From: an uncultured Flavihumibacter sp.
Lineage (GTDB): Bacteria > Bacteroidota > Bacteroidia > Chitinophagales > Chitinophagaceae
DNA: 64,000 nucleotides
NCBI GenBank assembly: GCA_902168105.1
Contig: CABHOY010000058.1
Coordinates: 62,001 to 126,000, forward strand
Reading direction: 5' to 3'
A model generated the notes under the pieces. The model was not told the origin of the DNA. It did no database searches and saw only the letters and a program-made list of their open reading frames with translations. The translations under genes were made by a program, and so were the position numbers. Positions 1-8,460 of the stretch are shown here, one piece after another (within the stretch, counting starts at the first letter, position 1; each line of letters begins with the position of its first letter).

Positions 1-781
1 TGGCCGTATCGACATTGTAATCAAGCACCCAGTAGTCCAGGTCCAGTTTACCGCCTTCACCGGAGTAGGTATCTTTAATTTCTGCGTAGTGACCGATATT
101 CATCGCTACGTCATAGTTGTTGATAGGATTGCTCACATACCATGTCCATACGAGGTTTCCGTCCTTGTCCATCGCTTTCTTTTTCAGTCGCCCGTTAGAA
201 ACGTTCACCAGATCCGGAGCAGTGGTGATACTGATCGTCATATTGTTAGGCTCATCACTCTGATGATCTTTATTAGGCCACCACACACTGGCGCCAAGAC
301 CCTGACAGGCAGTAGCCACCCAGGGTCTGCCCTGGTTGTCTTTTCTCCAGATCAGCCCTCCGTCCCATGGAGGATTGACGGCCACACGTGGTTTACCATG
401 ATAAACAATAGTGATCTTCTTGTCTTTGCCTTTCACCTGTTTTTTTGCAACCATATTGATGAAGATAGCATTGCCTTCCCTTTGATAAGTAAGGGATTGT
501 TTGTCCTGCGAGATACTATCGATCTCCAGGGGTTCCTGCAGGTCTATCTGCATAATGCTATCCACTTTCAGGACCCTGTAGGTGATTACGTTGTATCCCT
601 CCAGCGTGCTGTCGCTGATATTGGGTTTTACGTGGAGGTCGTAGGATTTCACATCCCACCATGCACGTTCTCTGCCGATAGTACCACGTAGAGAATCTGC
701 CCGGGTAAATGTTTGTTGATGTTGGGCGCCGGCGGTAAGGGCCGTAAGCAAAACCAGGAAAAGCATTAGTATGCCTCGCAT
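1..781 (-). CDS. M1 family metallopeptidase (aminopeptidase N-like), 3' end outside window
   Basis: Reading leftward from the ATG at 781 gives 260 codons with no stop, so the gene continues beyond base 1. Residues 1-20 (MRGILMLFLVLLTALTAGAQ) form a signal peptide, so the protein is exported. The following part (AWWDVKSYDLHVKPN, then SLTYQREGNAIFI and VWWPNKDHQSDEPNNM) matches the N-terminal beta-sandwich domain of M1 aminopeptidases, which trim N-terminal residues from peptides using zinc. The HExxH site would lie beyond the window, so catalytic competence cannot be judged. A minus-7-like TACCTTTC lies at 803-810 on the same strand, giving a short leader. The gene is divergent from the peptide-binding lipoprotein at 919. 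Confidence 0.85.
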   Translation of the reverse strand, partial: MRGILMLFLVLLTALTAGAQHQQTFTRADSLRGTIGRERAWWDVKSYDLHVKPNISDSTLEGYNVITYRVLKVDSIMQIDLQEPLEIDSISQDKQSLTYQREGNAIFINMVAKKQVKGKDKKITIVYHGKPRVAVNPPWDGGLIWRKDNQGRPWVATACQGLGASVWWPNKDHQSDEPNNMTISITTAPDLVNVSNGRLKKKAMDKDGNLVWTWYVSNPINNYDVAMNIGHYAEIKDTYSGEGGKLDLDYWVLDYNVDTA

Positions 782-802
782 AGAAAATCTTATTTTATGC
801 CG

Positions 803-810
803 GAAAGGTA
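803..810 (-). promoter_or_regulatory. Putative Bacteroidota minus-7 box for the M1 peptidase
   Basis: TACCTTTC on the minus strand matches TAnnTTTG at 7 of 8 positions and lies 21 bases before the ATG at 781. No clear minus-33 TTG was found. Confidence 0.4.
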
Positions 811-918
811 TTAATTTTCATTTAATAATGCCTAGCGCTGAATGGCTAATGCTTAGCGGATAATGTAGATATACATGAACGGTAAGCGGCCTCCGGTCAA
901 TGGCGTAAGTCTGTCCGC

Positions 919-2538
919 ATGTACATGAAATATTTATGCATACCGTTGATCTTACTACTTGCAGCTTGCGGTCATCCGCCTTCTTCAGGTAAACAGGTGT
1001 TCCGTTATAATGTGCAGGAAGGCATCGCCTCCCTGGACCCTGCATTTGCCAAGAACCAGGCGGTGATATGGGCCGTTAAACAATTATATAACACCCTCGT
1101 GGAGCCTGACGATCATTTAAATATCCGTCCCTCTCTGGCTGCCAGCTGGGAAGTAACCCCCGATCGTAAGACATATATTTTCCATCTGCGGACGGACGTT
1201 TACTTCCATGACGACCCGGTATTTGACGGAGGTAAAGGCAGGAAGATGACTGCCGCAGATGTGGTGTATAGCCTGAAACGTATTATGGACCCTGCCACCG
1301 CCTCTCCCGGCGCATGGATCTTTAACGGAAAGGTAGACCCTGGAAAAGGCTTTCAGGCGTTGGACGATTCTACCTTTCAATTAAGCTTATTGCAACCTTT
1401 CCATCCCATATTTGGCATTCTCAGTATGCAGTACTGTTCCATCATACCACATGAAATTGTAGAGAAACATGGAAAGGACTTCAGGAACCATCCCTGTGGT
1501 ACCGGACCTTTTATGTATTCCTTCTGGGAAGAGGGACAGGCATTGGTCTTGCATCGAAATCCACATTACTTTGAAAAGGATAGCACTGGTCATACGTTGC
1601 CCTACCTCGATGCTGTTAAGATAAGCTTCCAGGACAGTAAAGCGACGGAGTTCCTGTTGTTCCGCCAGGGTCAGCTGGACTTTATGAATGATATTGACGC
1701 TTCCTTTAAAGATGAAGTGCTGACTAAAAAAGGATTGCTTAAGAAAGAGTGGGAGGGTAAGCTGGTGCTCGATAAAAGCCCGTATCTCAATATAGAGTAC
1801 CTGGGATTCCTGCTGGACAGTACAAAATCAACAGTGAAGCTCTCGCCTTCCCGGCTGCAGAAAATAAGGCTGGCCATTAATTATAGTATCGACAGAGGCA
1901 GGATGATCACGTATCTCCGTAACGGTATCGGCTATCCGGCTAATGCCGGCTTCGTACCGATGGGACTACCTTCTTTTGATACTGCGAGGGTAAAAGGTTA
2001 CCCCTATGATCAGGCGAAAGCCAGGCAGTTATTGCAGGAGGCCGGATTCCCGGAAGGGAAGGGGTTGCCGGTTATGCATTTATTGTCCATACCGATCTAT
2101 GAAGATTACGCCAATTATGTAGCAAACCAACTACAGCAGGTCGGCATTCCGGTACAGGTCGAGGTGATGCAAAAAGCGCTCTTGCTGGAACAAACTTCAA
2201 AGTCCGAAGCGCTCTTTTTCCGGGGCAGCTGGATGGGAGATTATGCTGATGCTGAGAATTATCTGGCTGTTTTCTATAGTAAGAACCCCGCGCCGCCCAA
2301 CTACACCAGGTACGCCAATCCGGCATTTGACCGCCTGTATGAAAAAGCCCTGCAGGAAAATAATGACTCCCTTCGTTACCTGCTTTACCAGGAGATGGAC
2401 AGGATGATAATAGCCGATGCTCCTGTAGTGCCATTGTTCTATGACCAGGTCATTCACCTGGTACAACCAAATGTAACAGGATTTACGAGTAATGCCCTCA
2501 ATCTGCTCGAACTACGGAAAGTGAAGATAAAAGTTTGA
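919..2538 (+). CDS. ABC transporter substrate-binding lipoprotein, family 5 (peptide/nickel type)
   Basis: The 539-residue protein starts with a lipoprotein signal peptide whose lipobox ends LLAAC (Cys17). The mature part has the layout of SBP_bac_5 proteins (OppA/DppA): an N-terminal segment with SLDPAFAKNQAVIWAVKQLY, the family stretch MTAADVVYSLKRIMDP near residue 115, and a C-terminal lobe with YPYDQAKARQLLQEAGFPEG. Such proteins bind oligopeptides, or sometimes sugars or metals, and deliver them to an ABC permease. No permease or ATPase genes are adjacent, so the partner transporter is elsewhere or the protein acts otherwise. Starts at 919 and 925 are both possible. The AraC-type gene follows within 22 bases and is probably co-transcribed. 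Confidence 0.88.
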   Translation: MYMKYLCIPLILLLAACGHPPSSGKQVFRYNVQEGIASLDPAFAKNQAVIWAVKQLYNTLVEPDDHLNIRPSLAASWEVTPDRKTYIFHLRTDVYFHDDPVFDGGKGRKMTAADVVYSLKRIMDPATASPGAWIFNGKVDPGKGFQALDDSTFQLSLLQPFHPIFGILSMQYCSIIPHEIVEKHGKDFRNHPCGTGPFMYSFWEEGQALVLHRNPHYFEKDSTGHTLPYLDAVKISFQDSKATEFLLFRQGQLDFMNDIDASFKDEVLTKKGLLKKEWEGKLVLDKSPYLNIEYLGFLLDSTKSTVKLSPSRLQKIRLAINYSIDRGRMITYLRNGIGYPANAGFVPMGLPSFDTARVKGYPYDQAKARQLLQEAGFPEGKGLPVMHLLSIPIYEDYANYVANQLQQVGIPVQVEVMQKALLLEQTSKSEALFFRGSWMGDYADAENYLAVFYSKNPAPPNYTRYANPAFDRLYEKALQENNDSLRYLLYQEMDRMIIADAPVVPLFYDQVIHLVQPNVTGFTSNALNLLELRKVKIKV

Positions 2539-2559
2539 TATTTGCAAAAAAGAAGAGTT

Positions 2560-3450
2560 ATGGGAGTGGCAATTCAACCGTGGGACACTCATGAATGTAG
2601 GCAGGATGGAGAATATCGCGCCGGACCGCTTTTCAATGCTTACACTATAGAGGAACGCCTGAAGTCGGGCATGGTATATCCGGCTTATGTCCGCCGGGAT
2701 TTCTATAAGATCATGTTGTTTCGTGGCGCGGCAACCTTACATTTTGGAGATCAGAGCATTGTGTTAAATAATGATACGCTGCTTTTCTTCAATCCCAGGG
2801 TCCCTTACAAGTTTGATGGCTTCCGTGAAGACATCTCCGGATATGCCTGTGTGTTCAAGGATGAATTCTTCAGGGAAAATCTGCGCCTGAAACTGGATGA
2901 AATTCCACTTTTTATGCCAGACGCTAAACCAGTCTTTGTGCTTGGTAGGGAGGAATTAAGAGAAACGGAAGTACTGTTTGAGAAGATCGTCCGGGAACTC
3001 AACAGTACGTATGACTACAAGTTTGAGTTGATCAGAAGTTATATCACCGAGTTGATCTACTACGCCCTGAAGCTGGCCCCTTTCAGGAATACACATAAGG
3101 AATCCAACGGCACCGCACGTGTTACCGCCGTCTTTTTAGAATTGCTCGACAGGCAATTCCCCGTTGAATTATTTTCCGGCCGTGTTTTGCTTCGCACACC
3201 TAAAGATTTCGCTGACAGGCTCTCCGTCCATGTCAATTACCTTAACAGAGCAATGAAAACCGAGACCGGTAAAACGACTACTGAGCATATTTTTGAACGA
3301 CTGACAGGTGAGGCAAAGGCTATGCTGAAGCATACCAGTCTTAATATTTCGGAGATCAGTTATGCCCTGGGATTCGAAGATCAGGCGCACTTCAACAACT
3401 TCTTCAAAAAAAGGGCTAAGACTTCCCCTTCAGCCTTTCGCCAGGTTTGA
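2560..3450 (+). CDS. AraC family transcriptional regulator
   Basis: The protein is about 296 residues. The N-terminal half (AATLHFGDQSIVLNNDTLLFFNPRVPYKF spans a cupin-like sensor with a jelly-roll pattern) should bind a small effector. The last ~100 residues carry two helix-turn-helix motifs of the AraC type, with the signature ISEISYALGFEDQAHFNNFFKK and ending SPSAFRQV. I prefer the ATG at 2560 because AGAAGAG lies just upstream; a TTG at 2542 would add six residues. It lies directly after the peptide-binding lipoprotein and upstream of an SDR gene, a common arrangement in which the regulator controls the neighbouring oxidoreductase. That target is an inference. Confidence 0.9.
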   Translation: MGVAIQPWDTHECRQDGEYRAGPLFNAYTIEERLKSGMVYPAYVRRDFYKIMLFRGAATLHFGDQSIVLNNDTLLFFNPRVPYKFDGFREDISGYACVFKDEFFRENLRLKLDEIPLFMPDAKPVFVLGREELRETEVLFEKIVRELNSTYDYKFELIRSYITELIYYALKLAPFRNTHKESNGTARVTAVFLELLDRQFPVELFSGRVLLRTPKDFADRLSVHVNYLNRAMKTETGKTTTEHIFERLTGEAKAMLKHTSLNISEISYALGFEDQAHFNNFFKKRAKTSPSAFRQV

Positions 3451-3501
3451 TTTTTACAAATATTGGTTTGAAGCACACAAATTTTCCGTAGCTGATGGTA
3501 C

Positions 3502-3509
3502 TACCTTTG
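3502..3509 (+). promoter_or_regulatory. Minus-7 box TACCTTTG for the SDR gene
   Basis: Exact match to the Bacteroidota TAnnTTTG element, 18 bases before the ATG at 3528. Because it lies downstream of the alternative start at 3495, it favours the 3528 start. Confidence 0.6.
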
Positions 3510-3527
3510 AATCAGAAAAATCAGTTT

Positions 3528-4547
3528 ATGGACATACAGATAACAACAACTTTACAACAACCCATTCATTCAGGATTTGATGGCGCATCTACGGCGGCAG
3601 AAGTAATACAAGGCATTGACCTGACAGGCAAAACAGCGATCGTAACAGGCGGTTATGCTGGTATTGGCCTGGAAACCACGAAAGTATTATGTGCCGCCGG
3701 CGCCACGGTGATCGTTCCAGCCCGGGATCTGGAGAAAGCCTCCCTCGCATTACAGGGGATCAGTGGTGTGCAGATCGCACAGCTTGATCTGATAGATCCG
3801 GCTTCTATCAACGCTTTTGCTGAAAGATTTCTGGCTACCGGCCAACCTTTACATCTCATTATAAATAATGCAGGTGTCATGGCCAATCCGTTTACACTTG
3901 ATGCACGTGGTTTTGAATCACAATTTGCCACTAATCACCTGGGGCACTTTCAATTGGTTGTACGGCTCTGGCCTGCATTACGCCGTGCCAACGGGGCGAG
4001 GGTAGTAGCATTGTCTTCCTGGGGCCATCGCTATTCACCAGTGATATTTGACGACCTGCATTTTCAGCACCGGGCGTACGACCGCTGGCTGGCTTATGGA
4101 CAGTCGAAGACTGCAAATGTACTTTTCGCTGTAGAACTGGACAGGCGTGGTCGGGAAGATGGAATTCGTGCATTTGCGGTACATCCGGGGAGTATAGTAG
4201 ATACCGACCTTAAGCGGCACATGTCTATGGACGAACTGGAAAAGGCCGGTGTATTCGATCAGGATGGCAAAGCTATACTTGATCCGTCAAGACAACTAAA
4301 GACCATAGCACAGGGAGCTGCTACCAGCATATGGTGCGCTGTGAGCCCGCAATTGAATGGCATGGGTGGTGTGTATTGCGAAAACGGTGATATATCACCC
4401 GTAACAACAGAAGAGCAGGCACGAAGAAATAACGATATTCTCGACAGAACCGCATCCAAGGCATTTGGGGTATTGCCATACGCTATAGATCCATTAGCGG
4501 CAGAGCGTTTGTGGGTTCTGAGCGAGCAGTTGACGGGACTAAAATGA
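3528..4547 (+). CDS. SDR family NAD(P)-dependent oxidoreductase
   Basis: The 339-residue protein is a classical-type short-chain dehydrogenase, close to the retinol-dehydrogenase/WW-domain-oxidoreductase-like group. The cofactor motif TGGYAGIG is at residues 40-47, NNAG follows near residue 115, and the catalytic Ser (SSWGHR) and YGQSK (YxxxK) are present, so it should be an active Rossmann-fold oxidoreductase. The substrate is unknown. The start at 3528 is chosen over the in-frame 3495 because an exact TAnnTTTG promoter box lies between them. It follows the AraC regulator. A strong hairpin terminator begins 14 bases after the stop. Confidence 0.9.
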   Translation: MDIQITTTLQQPIHSGFDGASTAAEVIQGIDLTGKTAIVTGGYAGIGLETTKVLCAAGATVIVPARDLEKASLALQGISGVQIAQLDLIDPASINAFAERFLATGQPLHLIINNAGVMANPFTLDARGFESQFATNHLGHFQLVVRLWPALRRANGARVVALSSWGHRYSPVIFDDLHFQHRAYDRWLAYGQSKTANVLFAVELDRRGREDGIRAFAVHPGSIVDTDLKRHMSMDELEKAGVFDQDGKAILDPSRQLKTIAQGAATSIWCAVSPQLNGMGGVYCENGDISPVTTEEQARRNNDILDRTASKAFGVLPYAIDPLAAERLWVLSEQLTGLK

Positions 4548-4561
4548 TGATCTCAAATATG

Positions 4562-4600
4562 AAAGCCATCCGGAACTAAACGTGTTCCCGGATGGCTTTG
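4562..4600 (+). terminator. Rho-independent-like terminator after the SDR gene
   Basis: AAAGCCATCCGGAAC (4562-4576) pairs with 4584-4599 with one bulged C; the loop is 7 bases. The 3' arm ends CTTTG with further Ts. Confidence 0.7.
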
Positions 4601-4917
4601 TTTGCTAAACCAACTTAAATACATCACCTTCCTGATGGAAAAGGTCCTTTCAGACTGATTGTATCGGTCGAAAAGAAGCCTGTACGGAGCAGTTTTTAGG
4701 CTACAGCGTTGATTATCAGGTATGCTTAAGACTAAGAAATCACTTCGGTGGTGGATTCACAGTTCTTAAAATAATTTTAACATTTCTTAAACACGCCCCA
4801 GTGGCTATCTCTGTACTCGAGTAAGGGTATCCGGGGTTGATACGTAATTATTTATGAGGCTTACCGCTCATTTTAGGCTACCTTTGTCAACTTATTAATT
4901 ACGTTTAAAGAGAGAAA
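4601..4917. other. Intergenic region upstream of the desaturase
   Basis: Holds no credible reading frame. The only signal I can support is the minus-7 box at 4879-4886; the rest is AT-rich leader. Confidence 0.6.
4879..4886 (+). promoter_or_regulatory. Minus-7 box TACCTTTG for the desaturase
   Basis: Exact TAnnTTTG match 32 bases before the ATG at 4918, implying a leader of about 25 bases. The box is identical in sequence to the one before the SDR gene. No convincing minus-33 TTG was found. Confidence 0.6.
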
Positions 4918-5688
4918 ATGACTGCGATTTTAATATTCTTTTTTTCACACTGGTTCTTATCCTTATTCTTCCACACGTTTTTTCTGCATAGATATGCATC
5001 CCATCAGATGTATACTACCAGTAAAGGTTGGGAAAGGGTATTTTACTTCCTTACCTGGTTCTTCCAGGGAACCTCTTACTTAGTTCCGCGTGCTTATGGC
5101 GCTATGCACCGTATGCACCACGAATTCAGTGATACTGAAGACGATCCACATTCTCCACATTTCTTCAAAGATGTTTGGAGCATGATGTGGCAGACCCGTA
5201 AACTGTACAACGATATTTATACAGGTGATAAGGTACTGGATGAGAAATTTACGACCAATCCTCCATTACCGGTATGGAATGCAATGGACCGCTTTGGCGA
5301 TCATATTATTACCCGTCTGGCATGGGCAGGAGTTTATATAGCTTTCTATGTTGCTTTTGCTCCAGCCTGGTATTGGTTCCTGTTATTGCCTATCCATTTC
5401 CTGGTAGGGCCTGTTCAGGGTGCTGTAGTGAACTGGTGTGGTCATAAATACGGTTACAAGAGCTTTGACAACGGCGATAAATCCAGGAACACTTCTCCAT
5501 GGGGTATCCTCCTGCTGGGTGAACTGTTCCAGAACAACCACCACAAGTATAAAGACAGTCCTAACTTCGCTAAGAAATGGTTTGAACTGGACCCAACTTA
5601 TCCGGTAATGAAATTCTTTAACTTCATTGGTATCATTAAGTTAAAGACGGCGAAAGTGAAAGTGGTGAAGCTGAAAGCGGCTGCCTGA
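4918..5688 (+). CDS. Membrane fatty acid (acyl-CoA-type) desaturase
   Basis: The 256-residue polytopic membrane protein carries the three histidine boxes of di-iron desaturases: HRYASH near residue 24, HRMHHEFSDTEDDPHSP near residue 63, and NNHHKY near residue 203, plus NWCGHKYG. Hydrophobic segments at residues 1-22, 45-60 and about 135-175 place the boxes on the cytoplasmic face. The family inserts a cis double bond into acyl chains of membrane lipids and is often cold-regulated. Length is at the short end for the family but all boxes are intact. Single gene with its own promoter box and terminator. Confidence 0.9.
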   Translation: MTAILIFFFSHWFLSLFFHTFFLHRYASHQMYTTSKGWERVFYFLTWFFQGTSYLVPRAYGAMHRMHHEFSDTEDDPHSPHFFKDVWSMMWQTRKLYNDIYTGDKVLDEKFTTNPPLPVWNAMDRFGDHIITRLAWAGVYIAFYVAFAPAWYWFLLLPIHFLVGPVQGAVVNWCGHKYGYKSFDNGDKSRNTSPWGILLLGELFQNNHHKYKDSPNFAKKWFELDPTYPVMKFFNFIGIIKLKTAKVKVVKLKAAA

Positions 5689-5726
5689 TCACACAGATAG
5701 TAAGTAGAAATAGATAGATACATTCC

Positions 5727-5775
5727 AGGCCATCAATTATAGTTCAAACGACTATGATTGATGGCCTGAGTGTTT
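5727..5775 (+). terminator. Terminator between convergent desaturase and HAD genes
   Basis: A 17-bp stem (5727-5743 with 5751-5767, one G-T pair) and 7-base loop, followed on the plus strand by a GAGTGTTTTT tail. It can end the desaturase message and may also serve the opposing HAD operon. Confidence 0.75.
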
Positions 5776-6366
5776 TTAGAACTTCCTGAAGAAACCAAAG
5801 GTGGCTAATTGCAGCATGGGCCTATCTCCATCGGTATCGCCATAAGCGTAGATATCGCCAAACACAGGCAGGTCGTATTGCTGTCGGATACGGCGGACTT
5901 TCTCCTCGCCGTTGCAGTTCACACCATGGATACGGCCCGTAATCCTCGCATTCCGGATCTCCAGTTGTGTGCCGATGCACTCAATACCCAGGCAATCACA
6001 CCAGGGCTTTACCCATTCCTGTGCGGAAGCGGTGACTATCACCACGCGATGCCCTTTGGAAAGATGTTGATTGATCTCTTCTAATGCATTTTCCCTGATC
6101 AGACCGGGAAGTTTGTCACGGCAGAAAGCGGAGCACTTGTCACGGAACTCATCGACAGGAGTATTCCGGAAAAAGTATTGCAGCACGAGATCTTTACCTT
6201 TCTGCTTCGAGATCAATCCTGCCTTCATCATGATCAGGGCGGGGGCCAGCAGCGCCAGACCGGCATATAATGCACCCTCGCCCTTCTGAAAACGGATGAT
6301 CTCAAATAAGGTATCTCTCCGGGTAATAGTGCCATCAAAATCGAAGAAAGCGATCGCGGGCTTCAT
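5776..6366 (-). CDS. HAD-IB family phosphatase, last gene of the polyprenyl-phosphate-pentose operon
   Basis: The 196-residue protein is a HAD-superfamily hydrolase of the SerB-like IB group. The nucleophile motif DFDGT is at residues 9-13, motif II VIVTAS follows in the middle, and motif III/IV is YGDTDGDRPML near the C-terminus. It overlaps the preceding reductase gene by 4 bases (ATGA), so the two are translationally coupled. In mycobacteria the 5-phosphate of polyprenyl-phosphoryl-5-phosphoribose must be removed before epimerisation. With UbiA, DprE1 and DprE2 homologues in the same operon, that dephosphorylation is the best guess for this enzyme. This role is inferred from context; the family alone gives only small-phosphoester hydrolysis. 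Confidence 0.85.
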   Translation of the reverse strand: MKPAIAFFDFDGTITRRDTLFEIIRFQKGEGALYAGLALLAPALIMMKAGLISKQKGKDLVLQYFFRNTPVDEFRDKCSAFCRDKLPGLIRENALEEINQHLSKGHRVVIVTASAQEWVKPWCDCLGIECIGTQLEIRNARITGRIHGVNCNGEEKVRRIRQQYDLPVFGDIYAYGDTDGDRPMLQLATFGFFRKF

Positions 6367-7094
6367 AATTTGAGTTTTTTGAAGATGCCCTCAGGAATTG
6401 ACTTGATAATGAGCATAATATATCGCCAGAACCATTTGGTATAAATAACGTTCTTCTTAGCCTTCACTGCATTATAAACATCCTTCGCAACGTCCTGTGG
6501 CTGGGCAGTCAGTGGCGCAGGCGTCTTCATGTTCTCCGTCATCCGGGTATATACAAAGCCTGGCTGAACGCTCAGGACATGAACTCCTTTATGAAAAAGA
6601 CGGTTACGGAGCCCACTGAGGTAAGCAGTGAAACCTGCCTTGGCGCTACCATAAAGATAATTGCTCTGCCGGCCACGTTCGCCAGCTACGGAACTGATGC
6701 CAACAATAGTGCCTGCGCCGCGGGCGGCATATTCATCTGCAATAATATTTAAAACAGACACGGCGCCTGTATAGTTTGTATGGAGGATGCGGGCGGCTTC
6801 ATTCCAGTCAGACTGTCCTCTTTCCTGTGAACCAAGATAACCGAATACGGAAATGGTCACGTCCGGAGGCTGGGGTAAGGCAGTATAAAAAGCAGCGTGA
6901 CTGGTGAAATCAGTTGCGTCAAAGGTATGAGTGCTGGCTGTAACCCCGTAACGGATGTGGAGGTCCTGCTCCAGTGCGGAGAGGGAAGCTACATTACGGG
7001 CGGCCAGTTGAATATCATATTTGTTACTGGCAAACTGGCGGGCAATGGCAACAGCCATGTCTGACCCAGCTCCCAGAATAAGAACAGTAGGCAT
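6363..7094 (-). CDS. DprE2-like SDR (polyprenylphospho-2-keto-pentose reductase)
   Basis: The 243-residue short-chain dehydrogenase has a GAGSDMA nucleotide-binding start (residues 8-14), GISSVAGERGR with the catalytic Ser, and YGSAKAG as YxxxK. Its closest recognisable role is DprE2, which reduces the 2-keto intermediate made by DprE1 to give polyprenyl-phosphoryl-arabinofuranose using NAD(P)H. The C-terminal stretch KWFWRYIMLIIKSIPEGIFKKL is amphipathic/hydrophobic, as in DprE2 proteins that sit at the membrane. It lies 34 bases after the DprE1-like gene, and the HAD gene overlaps its stop. Assignment rests on family resemblance plus the operon. Confidence 0.85.
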   Translation of the reverse strand: MPTVLILGAGSDMAVAIARQFASNKYDIQLAARNVASLSALEQDLHIRYGVTASTHTFDATDFTSHAAFYTALPQPPDVTISVFGYLGSQERGQSDWNEAARILHTNYTGAVSVLNIIADEYAARGAGTIVGISSVAGERGRQSNYLYGSAKAGFTAYLSGLRNRLFHKGVHVLSVQPGFVYTRMTENMKTPAPLTAQPQDVAKDVYNAVKAKKNVIYTKWFWRYIMLIIKSIPEGIFKKLKL

Positions 7095-7128
7095 ATAATT
7101 GATTGTCGGTATTTAAGGTAGCAGAAGT

Positions 7129-8460
7129 CTATTCCGTCAACAGTAATCTGTCTGACTGTACTGAACGGAACAGCTTAGTACCATTGTATGTTTTGATGAT
7201 ATCGGCAAATTTTTGCGCATTGGGATAACTCTGCCAGAAAACCTCCTGTTTCATGCGGGCGTCTTTCGACAGGTAGAGGCGACCGCCGTATTGCAGCACG
7301 ATTTCGTCCAGCTTATCGAGGAACTCAAAGAGCCCTTTACGAACAGGGAAGTCCAGCGCCAGTGTATAACCTTCCATGGGGAATGAGATGAGGCTATCCT
7401 GTTTGCCGAAGACCTTCAGTACCGCGAGGAAAGACCCCAGTCCGGCATCACTGATCTTTTGCAGGATGGCCACCAGTCCTTCCTTCTTTTCCAGGGGTAG
7501 CACAAACTGATATTGTACAAAACCTGCTTTACCATAGCCGCGGTTCCAGTGCAGAATGGCATCAAGGGGATAAAAGAACGGTTCGTAAGGGATGACGTTA
7601 TTGATCTCCCGTTTTGTGTTCTTTAAATAATATAGCCAGTTGAATGCTTTGACAGTCAGCGTATTGAGGACAAAAGAAGGGAGATTAAAAGGGACGGAGA
7701 GTTTACGTTTGGCAGCCAGTTGAAGCGGCGCTTTGCGTTGCTGCTCACTCAGCTCATCCGGCGTAGCATGTTCACCAACAATGAGGATACCACGGCCAAA
7801 ACTATCGCCTTTCTGCAGGCAATCGATCCAGGCCATGGAGTAAGTGTAGTCCTTATATTCTTCAAAAAGACGGATCAGGTCTTCCAGGTTCCGGGCCTTG
7901 ATCTGTTTCTGACGGATATATGCAGTGTTGATCTTCTTCAAACCAAACCTCACCCTGGTGATGATACCGGTAAGGCCCATGCCGCCACAGGTGGCCCAGA
8001 AGAGGTCCGGATGGATACTGGCGGAACAGGTGATCGTCTCTTTATTACCCGTGATCACGTCCATATCAATGATATGGCCTGAAAATGAGCCGTCTACGTG
8101 GTGGTTCTTACCATGCACATCAGAGGCTACGGCGCCGCCGACAGTGATAAATTTCGTACCGGGTGTAACCGGCAGGAACCATCCCTGGGGAACGATAATA
8201 TCGAGGATCTGATCGAGCGTGATACCAGACTGGCATTCGAAGACGCCATTAGTGATATCAAAAGCCAGCACCTTGTCATATTTAAGGGTGGAAACGCTGT
8301 GTTGGGCCAGTGAAGCATCGCCATAGCAGCGACCGTTTCCGCGGGCGATAACAGAAGAATGAGTGGATATAAAATCCTGAACCTGTTCTTCCTGCGAAAA
8401 TGTTGTTTCATCGCAGGACATTGCGGGGTAGTTCCCCCAGTTTGCTAACCGTTTTTCCAT
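7129..8460 (-). CDS. DprE1-like FAD-dependent oxidase (polyprenylphospho-ribose 2-oxidase)
   Basis: The 443-residue flavoprotein has the PCMH FAD-binding motif GNGRCYGDAS (residues 41-50) and the DprE1 hallmark TVGGAVASDVHGKNHH ending at residue 121 (mycobacterial DprE1 has a closely similar IACDIHGKNHH). The C-terminal half retains NRGYGKAGFVQYQFVLP and the GGRLYLSKDAR stretch. DprE1 oxidises polyprenyl-phosphoryl-ribose at C2, the first half of its epimerisation to the arabinose donor. At the position matching mycobacterial Cys387 (ICVDFP) this protein has Ala368 (LALDFP). Its start codon overlaps the UbiA stop by one base (TAATG), indicating coupled translation. Confidence 0.9.
   Translation of the reverse strand: MEKRLANWGNYPAMSCDETTFSQEEQVQDFISTHSSVIARGNGRCYGDASLAQHSVSTLKYDKVLAFDITNGVFECQSGITLDQILDIIVPQGWFLPVTPGTKFITVGGAVASDVHGKNHHVDGSFSGHIIDMDVITGNKETITCSASIHPDLFWATCGGMGLTGIITRVRFGLKKINTAYIRQKQIKARNLEDLIRLFEEYKDYTYSMAWIDCLQKGDSFGRGILIVGEHATPDELSEQQRKAPLQLAAKRKLSVPFNLPSFVLNTLTVKAFNWLYYLKNTKREINNVIPYEPFFYPLDAILHWNRGYGKAGFVQYQFVLPLEKKEGLVAILQKISDAGLGSFLAVLKVFGKQDSLISFPMEGYTLALDFPVRKGLFEFLDKLDEIVLQYGGRLYLSKDARMKQEVFWQSYPNAQKFADIIKTYNGTKLFRSVQSDRLLLTE

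Noticed and set aside
3495..3527. Upstream start for the SDR gene
   Set aside because: An exact minus-7 box lies between 3495 and 3528, so transcription would begin inside the extension.
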